Source: Psychrobacter sp. (GTDB lineage: Bacteria; Pseudomonadota; Gammaproteobacteria; Pseudomonadales; Moraxellaceae). Taken from it: DNA of 62,196 nt. Below the pieces are notes generated by a model that was given only the letters and a program-made list of their open reading frames with translations, had not been told where the DNA came from and made no database searches. The position numbers and the translations under genes were made by a program. The stretch covers positions 1 to 62,196 of the forward strand of contig JAGLBE010000017.1 in the NCBI GenBank assembly GCA_018260445.1, given 5' to 3'. Shown one piece after another: positions 27,653-36,916 of this stretch; positions within the stretch are counted from its first letter, which is position 1, and every line of letters begins with the position of its first letter.

Positions 27653-28594
27653 ATGATAACCATAAACCTTAACAGCATAGACCTTAACCCCATAGACCCT
27701 AATATGACTTTTTCCGCAGCAAACTTTACCACCCATCCTTTTTTTAACCTGCAAGACAAATGGATTGCGACCGCCACTGGCGAGGTGACTCACTACTTTG
27801 ATATGGGTAGTGGCACTGATACGCCGCCCGTACTCCTGTTGCACGGCTCCGGTATGGGCACCTCTGCGGCACTGACCTGGTGGTTAAACTTGCCGCAATT
27901 GGGCCAAAGCAATCGCAGTATTGCCTTTGACCTTATTGGTTATGGTGAAACCGTTTGCGCCCCCGATACGCAATTTGGCATCAAGGCATGGGGCGCCCAC
28001 GCCATGCGTGTGTTGGATGCGCTAAACATAGATAAAGCTTGGCTGGTTGGTAGCTCTCTTGGTGGCTGGGTGGCCCTGCAACTAGCGTTAGATTACCCAA
28101 AGCGAATTTATGGGGTGGTGTCTATTGGTACGGGCGGCGCCCAGCGCGACACCACAACGCCCAGCAGTCCGCATTACCCTGCTAAGCCAAAACCTGCCCT
28201 GAGCAAAGCGCTGATTAAAAAAGATTTACGCAAAAATATCGGTCACGATGCGCTTATTTGCGACACCTTGGTGGATATCCGTTATCAAGCTGCTATAAAA
28301 GAAGCTGCAAATGGACTAAGACCCCTGTTATTGGCGGCACGCAATTATGATCGTGAACAGTTGCCGCTTGCGGCGGCAGTCTTACAAAACTTATTAAAGC
28401 CAGTTTTGTTAGTGCATGGCGTCGAAGATAAGGTTGTACCTTTATCGCGTAGCCTGGACTTGCTCAGTGCCATACCCCATGCCGATGCCCATATTTATAG
28501 TGGTTGTGGACATTGGCCCCACATCGGCAAGGCAGAGGCGTTTAATCATTTAGTGAGCCACTTTATCGCCAGTCACAGCGCCCACAGCTCGTAA
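27653..28594 (+). CDS. Alpha/beta hydrolase
   Basis: A 313-residue alpha/beta hydrolase: oxyanion region LLHGSGMG, nucleophile elbow GSSLGG with Ser, PVLLVHGVEDKVVPL carrying the acid, and the catalytic His in GCGHWPHI. The family layout is that of C-C bond hydrolases such as BphD/MhpC, but the substrate cannot be inferred. ATG 27653 and ATG 27704 (MTFSAANF) are both possible starts; the latter omits a low-complexity leader. Confidence 0.85.
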   Translation: MITINLNSIDLNPIDPNMTFSAANFTTHPFFNLQDKWIATATGEVTHYFDMGSGTDTPPVLLLHGSGMGTSAALTWWLNLPQLGQSNRSIAFDLIGYGETVCAPDTQFGIKAWGAHAMRVLDALNIDKAWLVGSSLGGWVALQLALDYPKRIYGVVSIGTGGAQRDTTTPSSPHYPAKPKPALSKALIKKDLRKNIGHDALICDTLVDIRYQAAIKEAANGLRPLLLAARNYDREQLPLAAAVLQNLLKPVLLVHGVEDKVVPLSRSLDLLSAIPHADAHIYSGCGHWPHIGKAEAFNHLVSHFIASHSAHSS

Positions 28595-28795
28595 AATCAG
28601 CTGCGTTTTAAGGCTATTTTTTTGTAAACTCACCAGTCTAATTTTGGTTAATGCCTGTCACTATAAGGTCACAAACAGTCGCTAATTTGTAACTTAAGCA
28701 CTGCTTTATCCTCGCATAGGGTTGACAATAAGGTTATTAAAGCTGCGCGACAGATAACAATTTTTTCTGCAACTTAACCAATAAAGGGCGCTGAT

Positions 28796-29866
28796 ATGAA
28801 AAAACACGTGATTATTTTTGAGGCTAGAGGTGGCTCTGACAAAAGCAAATATGGCTACCGCCGTGACACTTATCCCATTATCGAGTCGTTAAAAGAGCGC
28901 GGCTGGACTGCCGAGGTAATTTTTTACTCCGATGAAAATCGAGGCGAGATATACCGCTATACGTTAGAAAAATCGGACGCCTATGTGAGCCGTATCAATC
29001 CGGGTAACCTAAAAAATGAGATAGGCTATTTTCAAATGCTGCGCGAATTGGTGCATCAAGGCATTCAAGGCTTGCCGCATCCTGACGTGATGATTAATTA
29101 TGGCGCAAAAGATGTGGTAGAGCGCCTAAAAGGTACTGCTTTAGTGCCAAAAGATGTGTATTGTTATTATGAATTTGAGGATTTAAAGACCAAGTTTCCA
29201 AAAATTCTTGCTCATGGGGAGCGGGTGCTCAAACAAAACCGCGGCTCGGCAGGAGAAGGGATTTGGCGAGTACAGGTCAAAAACGCCGAGCAATATCAAG
29301 ATGTTGAGGAGATTCCGGAAACCGCCTTACTTAAGCTTACCGAGGCTGTGGACAACCATACCGAAGAAAAAACGTTAAGCGAGTTTATCGAATTTTGTTA
29401 TCAGTACCTCGAAGGTGAGAGTGGTCAAATATTGGACATGCCGTTTTTACCGCGTATCAAAGAAGGAGAGATACGCGTACTGATGCTGCGAGACAAAGCG
29501 GTCTCGGTGGTGCATAAAAAGCCTGAGGATTCTGCGGATGCCTTTTCGGCCACCTTGTTTTCAGGAGCAACCTATCGCTACGACAAGCCCGAAGATTGGC
29601 AAGACATGGTCGATAAAGTAGAGTCCAATATCCCCATGTTACAGACACGATTGGGCGGCTATGCCCTGCCTTTATTGTGGACGGCGGATTTTATCTTAGA
29701 TACGGGCGAAAATGGCGAGGATGTGTATGTACTGGGCGAGATTAACGCCTCTTGCGTGGGCTTCACTACCCATTTGGAGCTGGCAGAAAACATTGCCGAC
29801 GAAATCATGAGCTTGATTGAAGCCGAAAGCGTGGTAAATTCTCGTTTTCCTGCTTTTAGAATTTAG
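28796..29866 (+). CDS. ATP-grasp-like protein (Cj0069-like family)
   Basis: The 356-residue protein begins HVIIFEARGGSDKSKYGYRR and has DAYVSRINPGNLKNE, VLKQNRGSAGEGIWRV, EGEIRVLMLRDKAVSVVHKK and VYVLGEINASCVGFTTHLEL. The nucleotide loop, RVLMLRD strand and GEINASC end point to an ATP-grasp ligase related to the uncharacterised Cj0069 family. Its substrate is unknown. AAAGGG precedes ATG 28796. It stands alone, followed by a dense CCTAG repeat. Confidence 0.75.
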   Translation: MKKHVIIFEARGGSDKSKYGYRRDTYPIIESLKERGWTAEVIFYSDENRGEIYRYTLEKSDAYVSRINPGNLKNEIGYFQMLRELVHQGIQGLPHPDVMINYGAKDVVERLKGTALVPKDVYCYYEFEDLKTKFPKILAHGERVLKQNRGSAGEGIWRVQVKNAEQYQDVEEIPETALLKLTEAVDNHTEEKTLSEFIEFCYQYLEGESGQILDMPFLPRIKEGEIRVLMLRDKAVSVVHKKPEDSADAFSATLFSGATYRYDKPEDWQDMVDKVESNIPMLQTRLGGYALPLLWTADFILDTGENGEDVYVLGEINASCVGFTTHLELAENIADEIMSLIEAESVVNSRFPAFRI

Positions 29867-29871
29867 CCCAA

Positions 29872-29940
29872 GCCTAGCCTAGCTAAACTTAGCCTAGCTA
29901 AACTTAGCCTAGCCTAGCCTAGCCTAGCCTAGCCTAGCCT
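29872..29940. repeat. CCTAG tandem array
   Basis: After the ATP-grasp stop come two copies of CCTAGCTAAACTTAG (15 bases) and then about seven copies of CCTAG. CTAG is normally rare in proteobacterial genomes, so the density is striking. No hairpin terminator is evident. Confidence 0.9.
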
Positions 29941-30028
29941 ATACAAGCTTGGCCTAGATAAACTGCCTGCGTCTATCTATTAGGGCGAATCGCCAATACA
30001 CCCTAAGCCCGACTTAACCTAACTTAAC

Positions 30029-30625
30029 TTAACCTAAGTTTTGCCACGCCGCTTGAGTGATGTTATACAACACATGCTCGGCCAATGGGTGCTCGGGCGC
30101 AAGGGCAGGATGATAAAAATTCTTTCCCGTGTTGCTCATGCCAATACGCTGCATAACCGCTTGCGAGGCACTATTGGTGACAGCAGTAAAAGACACCACT
30201 TCTTCAAGGTCAAGCTGGGTAAAAGCAAATTGTAGCACCGCGGTTGCCGCCTCGGTCGCGTAGCCCATGCCCCAATACTTTTTGTGCAGCCGCCAGCCAA
30301 TTTCCACACAAGGCGAGCAGGGCAAGTCGGCGCTGGGGCTATGCATATGCAGCCCGACAAAACCCATAAACGGGTGACAATCTTTATTAACTGCATTGTC
30401 GTTGTCTATACGGTCTATACCACTCTTTTTTAAGGCCACTGCCCAAAACCCCCAGCCATTCTCAACAATAAGCTGTTGCAGCTTAGCCGCTAGTGCATTG
30501 CTTTCAAGCGTCGATAAAGGCTGTGGGAAATACCGCATCACCTCAGGGTCGGCATTTAATTCAGCAAAAACGGGCAAATCAGCGCTTGTCCATTGCCGAA
30601 GGTGCAGGCGTTTCGTGGTTAACAT
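30029..30625 (-). CDS. GNAT N-acetyltransferase (RimJ/RimL type)
   Basis: The 198-residue protein has TTKRLHLRQWTSADLPVFAE, NADPEVMRYFPQPLS, GLHMHSPSADL, IGWRLHKKYWGMGYATEAAT with the acetyl-CoA loop, and VTNSASQAVMQRIGM. These are the standard blocks of RimJ/RimL-like acetyltransferases; the acceptor is unknown. It lies 27 bases downstream of the SDR gene and is likely the last gene of a three-gene unit. Confidence 0.9.
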   Translation of the reverse strand: MLTTKRLHLRQWTSADLPVFAELNADPEVMRYFPQPLSTLESNALAAKLQQLIVENGWGFWAVALKKSGIDRIDNDNAVNKDCHPFMGFVGLHMHSPSADLPCSPCVEIGWRLHKKYWGMGYATEAATAVLQFAFTQLDLEEVVSFTAVTNSASQAVMQRIGMSNTGKNFYHPALAPEHPLAEHVLYNITQAAWQNLG

Positions 30626-30652
30626 AGCATGCTCGTCCAGTTGGGCTATTCG

Positions 30653-31465
30653 TTATCCGCTTTTGGCTTGGCGTTTTTGACCTTGCTTTTGAAACAACCC
30701 TACCAAACGCCCCGTAGTTTGCGGAAATATATTAGCAACCTTTGCGACCACGCCGCGGCTGGCTGGCAATACCAGCTCAAGCGGACGATTTTTTAGCACG
30801 TCCGTCACAATGGCCTCGACGACCTCTTGCACGCTCAAAGTACGATTGCCCGAAAAGGTCAAAGCGGCTTGTTCTTTTTCCTTTTGCTGGTCAAGCATCG
30901 GTGTTTGCACCGCATCAGGACAAAGCGTGGTCACTGCAATGCCATATTTGGCCAATTCCATGCCGGCCGCTAGCGAATACGCACGCACCGCAAATTTACT
31001 GGCGCTATATAATGACAAACCCGGCACCGGAGACAAAGCGGCCAAAGAGGCAATATTGATAATATGACCGCCACCTTGCGCTCGCATTGACGCAATCACG
31101 CTTTGGGTACCATAAATAGTGCCCTTAACATTGATATCAAAGTGGAAATCGACCTCATCGGGCACAGTGATATCGGTTATCCAATTGTCTTTGAGTACAC
31201 CTGCCACGTTGCACAGCACATCCACCTTTTGCCACTTGGCTATAGTGGCATCAACCACCGCTTGCCACTGCTCAGGTTTGCGGATGTCTAATGTTTGCAA
31301 CAACAAGCCTTGACGCTTGTCCAATATCTGCTGAGCATAATGGGTTTTTAAGCCGTCACCATTCATATCACAAGCACAAACGTTGTGCCCATCGTTTAGT
31401 AAACGCTGACAAAGCGCCAGCCCGATGCCCGATGCAGCCCCTGTTACGATAAAAGTTTGCGCCAT
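30653..31465 (-). CDS. Short-chain dehydrogenase/reductase
   Basis: A 270-residue classical SDR: TGAASGIG cofactor loop at the N-terminus, NVAG, catalytic Ser in NIASLAALSPV, and YSASKFA for the Tyr and Lys. The C-terminus is basic (RLVGLFQKQGQKRQAK), perhaps membrane-associated. The substrate is not predictable. Its start overlaps the end of the MBL-like gene by 22 bases, so the two are coupled. Confidence 0.92.
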   Translation of the reverse strand: MAQTFIVTGAASGIGLALCQRLLNDGHNVCACDMNGDGLKTHYAQQILDKRQGLLLQTLDIRKPEQWQAVVDATIAKWQKVDVLCNVAGVLKDNWITDITVPDEVDFHFDINVKGTIYGTQSVIASMRAQGGGHIINIASLAALSPVPGLSLYSASKFAVRAYSLAAGMELAKYGIAVTTLCPDAVQTPMLDQQKEKEQAALTFSGNRTLSVQEVVEAIVTDVLKNRPLELVLPASRGVVAKVANIFPQTTGRLVGLFQKQGQKRQAKSG

Positions 31466-32556
31466 AGCCCACCTCGTTTATTTTTGGTTGCTGATTTGAG
31501 TTTGGGGGTAAAGGTGCCAAACTCTAAGTTGCCCATACGAATCGTGGGCGCCGTGCCCGGAAACAACGAGTAGCCTGCCGATTCGGACGAAAGCGCCATA
31601 TTAAAAAATCGCTCATCTTTGGGGTAGCGTCCTGCTACTGTTTTTTCTTGAATCATGGAGATATACTGGTCATTACCCACTTCTAAGGTATTGCCGTTTA
31701 ATACCACCTCGGCTTGGGTAATTTTGGCATAGTGCGCCAAACCGCGAATGGTTGAGTGCTCGGGGGCATACGCGTCCATACTCACGCCATTTTCTGAGGT
31801 GACCAGCAAACCTTGGTCGGTATGCGCCACAATAGAATGATTGCCCTCGGTATGACCTTTGGTACGCATCAGCGCCACCGAGCCATCGCCCAAAAATACA
31901 TCGCCATCCAATAGCTCGATGCGGTCATCAATAACGCCGTTAATACCACCGGGGCAATACCATTGATTTTGCCAAGGTAGCAACGATTGCGCCCCTTCCC
32001 ACTCTTCACGCATCACCAGCAATTTGGCATTTGGAAAAATCGCCGCCTCGCCAGCGCCGCCCAGCCATCGGGTTACATTTTGGGTGTGTAGGTGGTCGTA
32101 AGTAATATAATCCACATCTTTAGGGTCAAGCCCCAGTTGCGCCAGTGCGCCTAGTACTGTATTTTTAATGCGTACAATGAGTTTTTCGACAGGTTTTGCG
32201 AACATGCCAGTGTCCTCAAGCATGTGTTTAAAATAGGGGGTATCGTACTGATGTTCCCAATCTGATGGGCTAACCAGCAACGTTTTTAGACCATCATCGC
32301 TGTTAAACTGAATGACAAACAGTTTGTTGCAGATATGAATATAGGGGGTAGGCAAACTGATGGCATTAAGATAGCCGAATTTAGCCGGATAGGGGACGCG
32401 AATTAACTCAAAAGTTTTATAAAACTTAACCTTGGGGCCCACTAGCATGTTTTTGCGAAAATCTTCGGCGGCAGCGCGAACCGTTTCTACTCGCTCAAGC
32501 GGCCGTAGCGAGTCACGGGTGCCTTGAAAGTGGGTGGTGGGGCGGATAATGCTCAT
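31444..32556 (-). CDS. MBL-fold-like protein with altered metal site
   Basis: A 370-residue protein with a metallo-beta-lactamase-like order of blocks: VDYITYDHLHTQNVTRWLGG where HxHxDH should be (H155, H157, then Q159 and N160), RTKGHTEGNHSIVAHTDQGL (His 235), and TSENGVSMD where a metal-binding Asp is usual. Two of the standard ligands are replaced, so it may bind one metal, another ligand, or be non-catalytic. AAGGAT precedes ATG 32556. It heads an apparent operon with the SDR and GNAT genes. Confidence 0.7.
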   Translation of the reverse strand: MSIIRPTTHFQGTRDSLRPLERVETVRAAAEDFRKNMLVGPKVKFYKTFELIRVPYPAKFGYLNAISLPTPYIHICNKLFVIQFNSDDGLKTLLVSPSDWEHQYDTPYFKHMLEDTGMFAKPVEKLIVRIKNTVLGALAQLGLDPKDVDYITYDHLHTQNVTRWLGGAGEAAIFPNAKLLVMREEWEGAQSLLPWQNQWYCPGGINGVIDDRIELLDGDVFLGDGSVALMRTKGHTEGNHSIVAHTDQGLLVTSENGVSMDAYAPEHSTIRGLAHYAKITQAEVVLNGNTLEVGNDQYISMIQEKTVAGRYPKDERFFNMALSSESAGYSLFPGTAPTIRMGNLEFGTFTPKLKSATKNKRGGLWRKLLS

Positions 32557-32580
32557 ATAAACAATCCTTGTTTATGGGTG

Positions 32581-32662
32581 TCGTCATGTTGATTACGATA
32601 TTGAATACGATGTTGATTGCGATGTTGATATTAATGCTGATGTTGATATTGATGGTGATTAG
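32581..32662. repeat. GATGTTGAT-type tandem repeats
   Basis: Degenerate units of GATGTTGAT and GATATTGA follow one another just upstream of the MBL-like gene, in its probable promoter region. They resemble the repeat that encodes the acidic insertion in the metallophosphoesterase. No gene is seen in the remaining gap up to 33053 apart from the mini-element and a second repeat. Confidence 0.6.
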
Positions 32663-32931
32663 TGAATATCAAGGTTGAGTCTGCACAGCGCTATAACGCT
32701 ATCAGATAGCGCAACTAAATCTATCTTAGCACAGATTTAGCGCCCTATCGCGATGGAAATTTTGTTAAAATAAGTGACTTGAGCGCCTCTCTACAACGAT
32801 TTTTAATACTATCCTTAAAACACTGTTTAAAATGGTTTATCAATACATTATATTGTATGAACACCCATTATAATAAAGACCCATCATAAAGACGCTTTAT
32901 AAAAACAGTTTTAAAAATTCTTGTGATACTA

Positions 32932-32978
32932 GGGCGTATCATCATTTAGGTATCCTCGTTTAGATTGAGGACACGCCC
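32932..32978. mobile_element. 47-bp mini-element with IS-like ends upstream of hisF
   Basis: GGGCGTATCATCA at the left and, read from the other side, GGGCGTGTCCTCA at the right match at 11 of 13 positions. TA flanks both ends (32930-32931 and 32979-32980). It looks like two transposon ends joined with almost no interior, in the style of TA-targeting IS families. No transposase is present. Confidence 0.55.
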
Positions 32979-33008
32979 TAATTCTACGGTTTTTTAACGA
33001 ACTTCGAT

Positions 33009-33037
33009 AAGCAAATAAGCAAATAAGCAAATAAGTA
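33009..33037. repeat. 8-bp tandem repeat before hisF
   Basis: AAGCAAAT occurs three times in succession, with a fourth degenerate unit, ending 17 bases before the hisF start. A change in copy number would move the promoter relative to the ribosome site. Confidence 0.85.
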
Positions 33038-33053
33038 AGACAAAGGCGATACC

Positions 33054-33824
33054 ATGTTAGCAAAACGAATTATACCCTGTTTAGATGTCGACAATGGCCG
33101 TGTGGTCAAAGGCGTACAGTTTGTCGATATCAAAGATGCCGGCGACCCTGTTGAGGTAGCGAGGCGCTATAACGAACAAGGCGCCGATGAAATTACATTT
33201 TTAGACATCACCGCAACCCACCATGGGCGTGACACCACCTATCATACGGTTGAGCGCATTGCCGAAACCGTATTTGTGCCCTTAACCGTGGGCGGCGGCG
33301 TGCGTAACATCGAGGACATTCGCAATCTGCTTAATGCGGGCGCCGATAAGGTGGCGATTAATTCGGCCGCGGTATTTACCCCAGAGTTTGTGGGCGAGGC
33401 GGCCTCACGCTTTGGTAGCCAGTGTATTGTGGTGGCCATTGATGCCAAACAAGTCGCCGATGTTGATGGACGACCACACTGGGAGATATTTACCCACGGC
33501 GGCCGTAAACCCACGGGCATTGATGCCGTAGCTTGGGCGGTGAAAATGGCGGATTTGGGCGCCGGCGAGTTATTGGTTACCTCAATGGATGGCGATGGCA
33601 CCAAACAGGGCTATGACTTGGCATTGATGGCGACCATTACCACACGGGTTAATATACCGGTGATTGCCTCGGGCGGTGTCGGCACCTTACAGCATTTGGC
33701 CGATGGCATTATCCAAGGCGGCGTGGATGCGGTGCTGGCAGCCAGCATCTTTCACTTTGGCGAGCATAGCATTGGTGAGGCAAAGCGGTTTATGGCGGCA
33801 CAAGGTATCGAGATGCGCTTATAA
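33054..33824 (+). CDS. hisF: Imidazole glycerol phosphate synthase subunit HisF
   Basis: The cyclase subunit of IGP synthase in histidine synthesis. It uses ammonia from HisH to form IGP and AICAR. It is a TIM barrel with [19 protein letters not shown] (catalytic Asp), [41 protein letters not shown] and [16 protein letters not shown]. 256 residues is the expected length. It is not in a his operon here; neighbours are unrelated. Confidence 0.98.
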   Translation: MLAKRIIPCLDVDNGRVVKGVQFVDIKDAGDPVEVARRYNEQGADEITFLDITATHHGRDTTYHTVERIAETVFVPLTVGGGVRNIEDIRNLLNAGADKVAINSAAVFTPEFVGEAASRFGSQCIVVAIDAKQVADVDGRPHWEIFTHGGRKPTGIDAVAWAVKMADLGAGELLVTSMDGDGTKQGYDLALMATITTRVNIPVIASGGVGTLQHLADGIIQGGVDAVLAASIFHFGEHSIGEAKRFMAAQGIEMRL

Positions 33825-33840
33825 GTTTGGCGGGTTTGCT

Positions 33841-33908
33841 GTGGGTGTTGACTGGGTGCTTGACTAACGTGCTTGACTGGGGTGCTTTACTGGGGTGCTT
33901 GACTGGGA
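33841..33908. repeat. Degenerate 13-14-bp tandem repeat after hisF
   Basis: About five imperfect units of GTGCTTGACTGGGG follow each other immediately after the hisF gene. There is no ORF of note in it. Confidence 0.8.
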
Positions 33909-34087
33909 TTGATGACGCCCAGATTTATCCTAAACGTCGCTAAAAAAGTGCTATGATATGCCTATTAAAATTGTCAAGCAGCTTACGTTTTTTTAGCGCC
34001 AATTTTGCTTATCCCTTTATTTGCATCGCCTCTGTTCTCAATACGCTTACCACACTTTACTCATCTGCCATAAATTAGGATGCTAAT

Positions 34088-34624
34088 ATGCAAGACTTAC
34101 AACAACAACGGGATGCCATCACCCATATCGAAGGCAATTTATATCAAAACAGTGCTGCCCGCATTGGTATCGTGGTGGGGCGCTTTAATGCGTTTGTGGT
34201 CGAGTCGTTGGTCGATGGTGCCATAGATACCTTGCTCCGTCATGGGGTGAGCGGCGACAACATTAGTGTGATTCGGGTACCGGGCGCCTTTGAATTGCCA
34301 TTAACGGCGCAGCGTGCCGCCGAATCAGACCGTTTTGACGCCATTATTGCCCTTGGCGCCGTGATTCGTGGCAGTACCCCCCATTTTGATGTGGTCGCCA
34401 GTAGTTCTGCCAATGGGCTTAACACGGTCGCTTTAGATTATAATATTCCGGTGGTCAATGGTATTTTAACCACCGACAGTATTGAGCAGGCGATTGAGCG
34501 CTCGGGCACCAAAGCGGGCAACAAGGGCGCTGAGGCGGCCATGGTGGCACTTGAGATGATTGCGGTTTTGGCACAAATTAGCGTGGACGATGATGACCTT
34601 GATGAAGATGTGGTGATTAATTAG
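34088..34624 (+). CDS. ribH: 6,7-dimethyl-8-ribityllumazine synthase
   Basis: RibH condenses the ribityl uracil with dihydroxybutanone phosphate, the penultimate step to riboflavin. The blocks [55 protein letters not shown] with the catalytic His, [20 protein letters not shown] and [10 protein letters not shown] are all present. A TAGGATG site precedes ATG 34088. The order ribH-nusB is common in bacteria. The C-terminus ends in an acidic tail. Confidence 0.97.
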   Translation: MQDLQQQRDAITHIEGNLYQNSAARIGIVVGRFNAFVVESLVDGAIDTLLRHGVSGDNISVIRVPGAFELPLTAQRAAESDRFDAIIALGAVIRGSTPHFDVVASSSANGLNTVALDYNIPVVNGILTTDSIEQAIERSGTKAGNKGAEAAMVALEMIAVLAQISVDDDDLDEDVVIN

Positions 34625-34750
34625 CAGTTTTGATAGCTTAGCTAAATCAGATGGCTTAGATAAATCCGCTAACTTGGCAAACGTTGCATAATGCCTCGTA
34701 AAGTCAAAGCCTTATGGTGTTTGATAGGTTTTTGATATTAGGTTTTGATG

Positions 34751-34792
34751 ACAGATTGTTATAGACAGATTGTTATAGACAGGTAGTGATAG
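34751..34792. repeat. 14-bp tandem repeat immediately before nusB
   Basis: ACAGATTGTTATAG occurs twice, with a third unit, ACAGGTAGTGATAG, that contains the AGG ribosome-site bases. The array ends two bases before the nusB ATG at 34795, so its copies form the translation initiation region. Confidence 0.85.
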
Positions 34793-34794
34793 AC

Positions 34795-35811
34795 ATGAGC
34801 GACAACCGTCCCAATAATCCAGTAGCAGCACCGCAAGATACGTTTGATATTAACGAGACCAGTTATAAAACCAGCCATACGGCGGTGCGCAAAGCCCGTC
34901 GTTTTGCCTTGCAAGGGCTGTATGAGTGGTTAATGACCGACCGCCGCTTACAGCAAACCGGGCAAGCTTGGGAAAACCACGGCCCCAATAGCAATGCCCC
35001 GCATGATATTGCCGCACGTACCCGAGCCAATAATGCCATGCACACGGTGCATTTAGGTTATTATCATGAGCTAATGCGTGCTATCCCTGCACAAGTTGAC
35101 GCCTTAGAAGCCATGATTGTCAAGCACCTTGACCGCTCTATTGACCAAATTGATCGGGTAGAGCATGCCGTGTTATTGATTGGCGCCTATGAGCTACAAC
35201 ACAGTGTACACATTCCTTATAAAGTCGTGCTGGATGAGGCGATGAAGCTCAACACCCATTTTGGGGCGACAGATGCCCACAAGTTGATTAATGCGGTGAT
35301 GGATCGGTTGGCTGGCGAGTTACGCCCGTTTGAAGTCGCAGCGGATACGCAAAGCGGCTATAAAGAGGAAAAACTGTCAGCGAAAACGGCGAAAATAATG
35401 AGTGACAAGCTAACAAAGCTGCAAGTGGAGACGTTAGCAGATACGCTCGATAGCAACAATGCTAGCAACAATGCTAGCAATAATGACAACGCGCATAGCG
35501 ACACGCCTGCCGATAGCGATAATAGCCATGCCAAACCCCGTCTTAGCCGTCAACGTACCACCGCAGTGCCATCCTCTCAGGATACCGCAGAGTCCACGCT
35601 CAAGGCTGATGAGGCTGTGGCTAACGATGCTGTGATTGAGTCCAACAACGTTGCCATTGCAAATACGGCCGCAATCATGGCGGCAACTATAGCTATGAGC
35701 GATAGTGATGCGATCGATACACCCAATGACGACATCATAGAAGCGATGGATAAGCTTCAAAACCAAGAAGCTTCCGAGCAAAATAATATCGAAGATAAAG
35801 ACTCACCATAA
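34795..35811 (+). CDS. nusB: Transcription antitermination factor NusB with long C-terminal extension
   Basis: NusB binds boxA RNA with NusE (S10) for rRNA antitermination. The core is recognisable: [70 protein letters not shown] and [19 protein letters not shown]. The core ends near residue 180, where normal NusB stops. About 155 more residues follow, acidic and low in complexity ([20 protein letters not shown]), which is unusual for the family. Start ATG 34795 is preferred over GTG 34786. Its stop overlaps the thiL start by one base. Confidence 0.92.
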   Translation: MSDNRPNNPVAAPQDTFDINETSYKTSHTAVRKARRFALQGLYEWLMTDRRLQQTGQAWENHGPNSNAPHDIAARTRANNAMHTVHLGYYHELMRAIPAQVDALEAMIVKHLDRSIDQIDRVEHAVLLIGAYELQHSVHIPYKVVLDEAMKLNTHFGATDAHKLINAVMDRLAGELRPFEVAADTQSGYKEEKLSAKTAKIMSDKLTKLQVETLADTLDSNNASNNASNNDNAHSDTPADSDNSHAKPRLSRQRTTAVPSSQDTAESTLKADEAVANDAVIESNNVAIANTAAIMAATIAMSDSDAIDTPNDDIIEAMDKLQNQEASEQNNIEDKDSP

Positions 35812-36896
35812 TGACTGAGTTTGACCTCATATACCGCTATTTTCAGCAGCCGTCTGTCGCTACTCAGAATATAGACGCTCAAAATAAGACACTTAGCCTA
35901 ACCAAAGGGATAGGCGATGATGCGGCAGTGCTGGCGTTTAAAGCCGATGGTCAGTTGGTGACCTGTGTGGACACCCTAATACAAGGTCGGCATTTTAGCG
36001 ATGATTGGGCGCAGGTCAAGCAATTGGCGTTTGCTATTGGCTATAAGGCAGTGGCGGTAAACGTATCGGACATTGCGGCAATGGGTGCGGCGCCGCATAG
36101 TATTTTATTGGCGTTGGCCTTGCCCCAGCAACTGGCAAATGAGACATGGCTTGGCGACTTTGCTCAGGGGCTGTTTCATGCTTGCCAGCAATTTGGGGTG
36201 CAGTTAATTGGCGGCGATACCACCCGTCATGATAAAGTGATAATCAGTATTACCGCCAATGGGGTATTGGCACCGCAAACCGCGCCCATCTATCGTAGCG
36301 GCGCCCAAGTGGGTGATAAACTCTATGTATCAGGGACGTTAGGCGATGCCAGTTATGCCTTACAGTATCTAGATAGTCAAGATAGCCAACTACAAGAAAC
36401 AGAGCAACCAAACCTAGAAGCGCTAACCATAGCCAAGCAACTGTCCCATCGTTTGCATATGCCAACCCCACGCCTGCATTTGGGTCAAGCCTTAGCCGAG
36501 CAGGGTCAAGCCACCGCCATGATTGACATATCGGACGGATTAGCGCAAGATTTAGGGCATATCTGTGCGCAAAGCGGCGTGGGTATGCGCGTAAATTTAG
36601 AGACCCTGCCCACCAGTCAGCCGTTACAACGCGTTGCTATCGCCCAACGCTTGCAGCATCAGCTAAGCGGTGGCGATGACTACGAGTTAGCGTTTACCCT
36701 ACCGGCGAACGTGTTGCCACCCAAAACGACGACACCCGTCACCTGTATTGGTGAGGTGGTTACTGTAACTGATATCGAAACCGATAAGCGGCCTATCTAT
36801 CTTATGTATCAGGGTAGCGCTGTCACGCCTAACACCTCGTATCCATTTGCCGCTTATCCTAATTTAGCGGGCTTTGGGCACTTTAAAGCTGAATAG
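35811..36896 (+). CDS. thiL: Thiamine-monophosphate kinase
   Basis: ThiL phosphorylates TMP to the cofactor TPP. The AIR-synthase-like fold is shown by GIGDDAAVLAFKADGQLVTC, VDTLIQGRHF, AVNVSDIAAMGAAPHSILL, LIGGDTTRHDKVIISITANG, MIDISDGLAQDLGHIC and LSGGDDYELAFTLP. 361 residues, somewhat above the usual 325. It is translationally coupled to nusB (overlap TAATG), a gene order (nusB-thiL-pgpA) found in many gammaproteobacteria. Confidence 0.96.
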   Translation: MTEFDLIYRYFQQPSVATQNIDAQNKTLSLTKGIGDDAAVLAFKADGQLVTCVDTLIQGRHFSDDWAQVKQLAFAIGYKAVAVNVSDIAAMGAAPHSILLALALPQQLANETWLGDFAQGLFHACQQFGVQLIGGDTTRHDKVIISITANGVLAPQTAPIYRSGAQVGDKLYVSGTLGDASYALQYLDSQDSQLQETEQPNLEALTIAKQLSHRLHMPTPRLHLGQALAEQGQATAMIDISDGLAQDLGHICAQSGVGMRVNLETLPTSQPLQRVAIAQRLQHQLSGGDDYELAFTLPANVLPPKTTTPVTCIGEVVTVTDIETDKRPIYLMYQGSAVTPNTSYPFAAYPNLAGFGHFKAE

Positions 36897-36916
36897 CACA
36901 ATATAAGTGGCTTATT

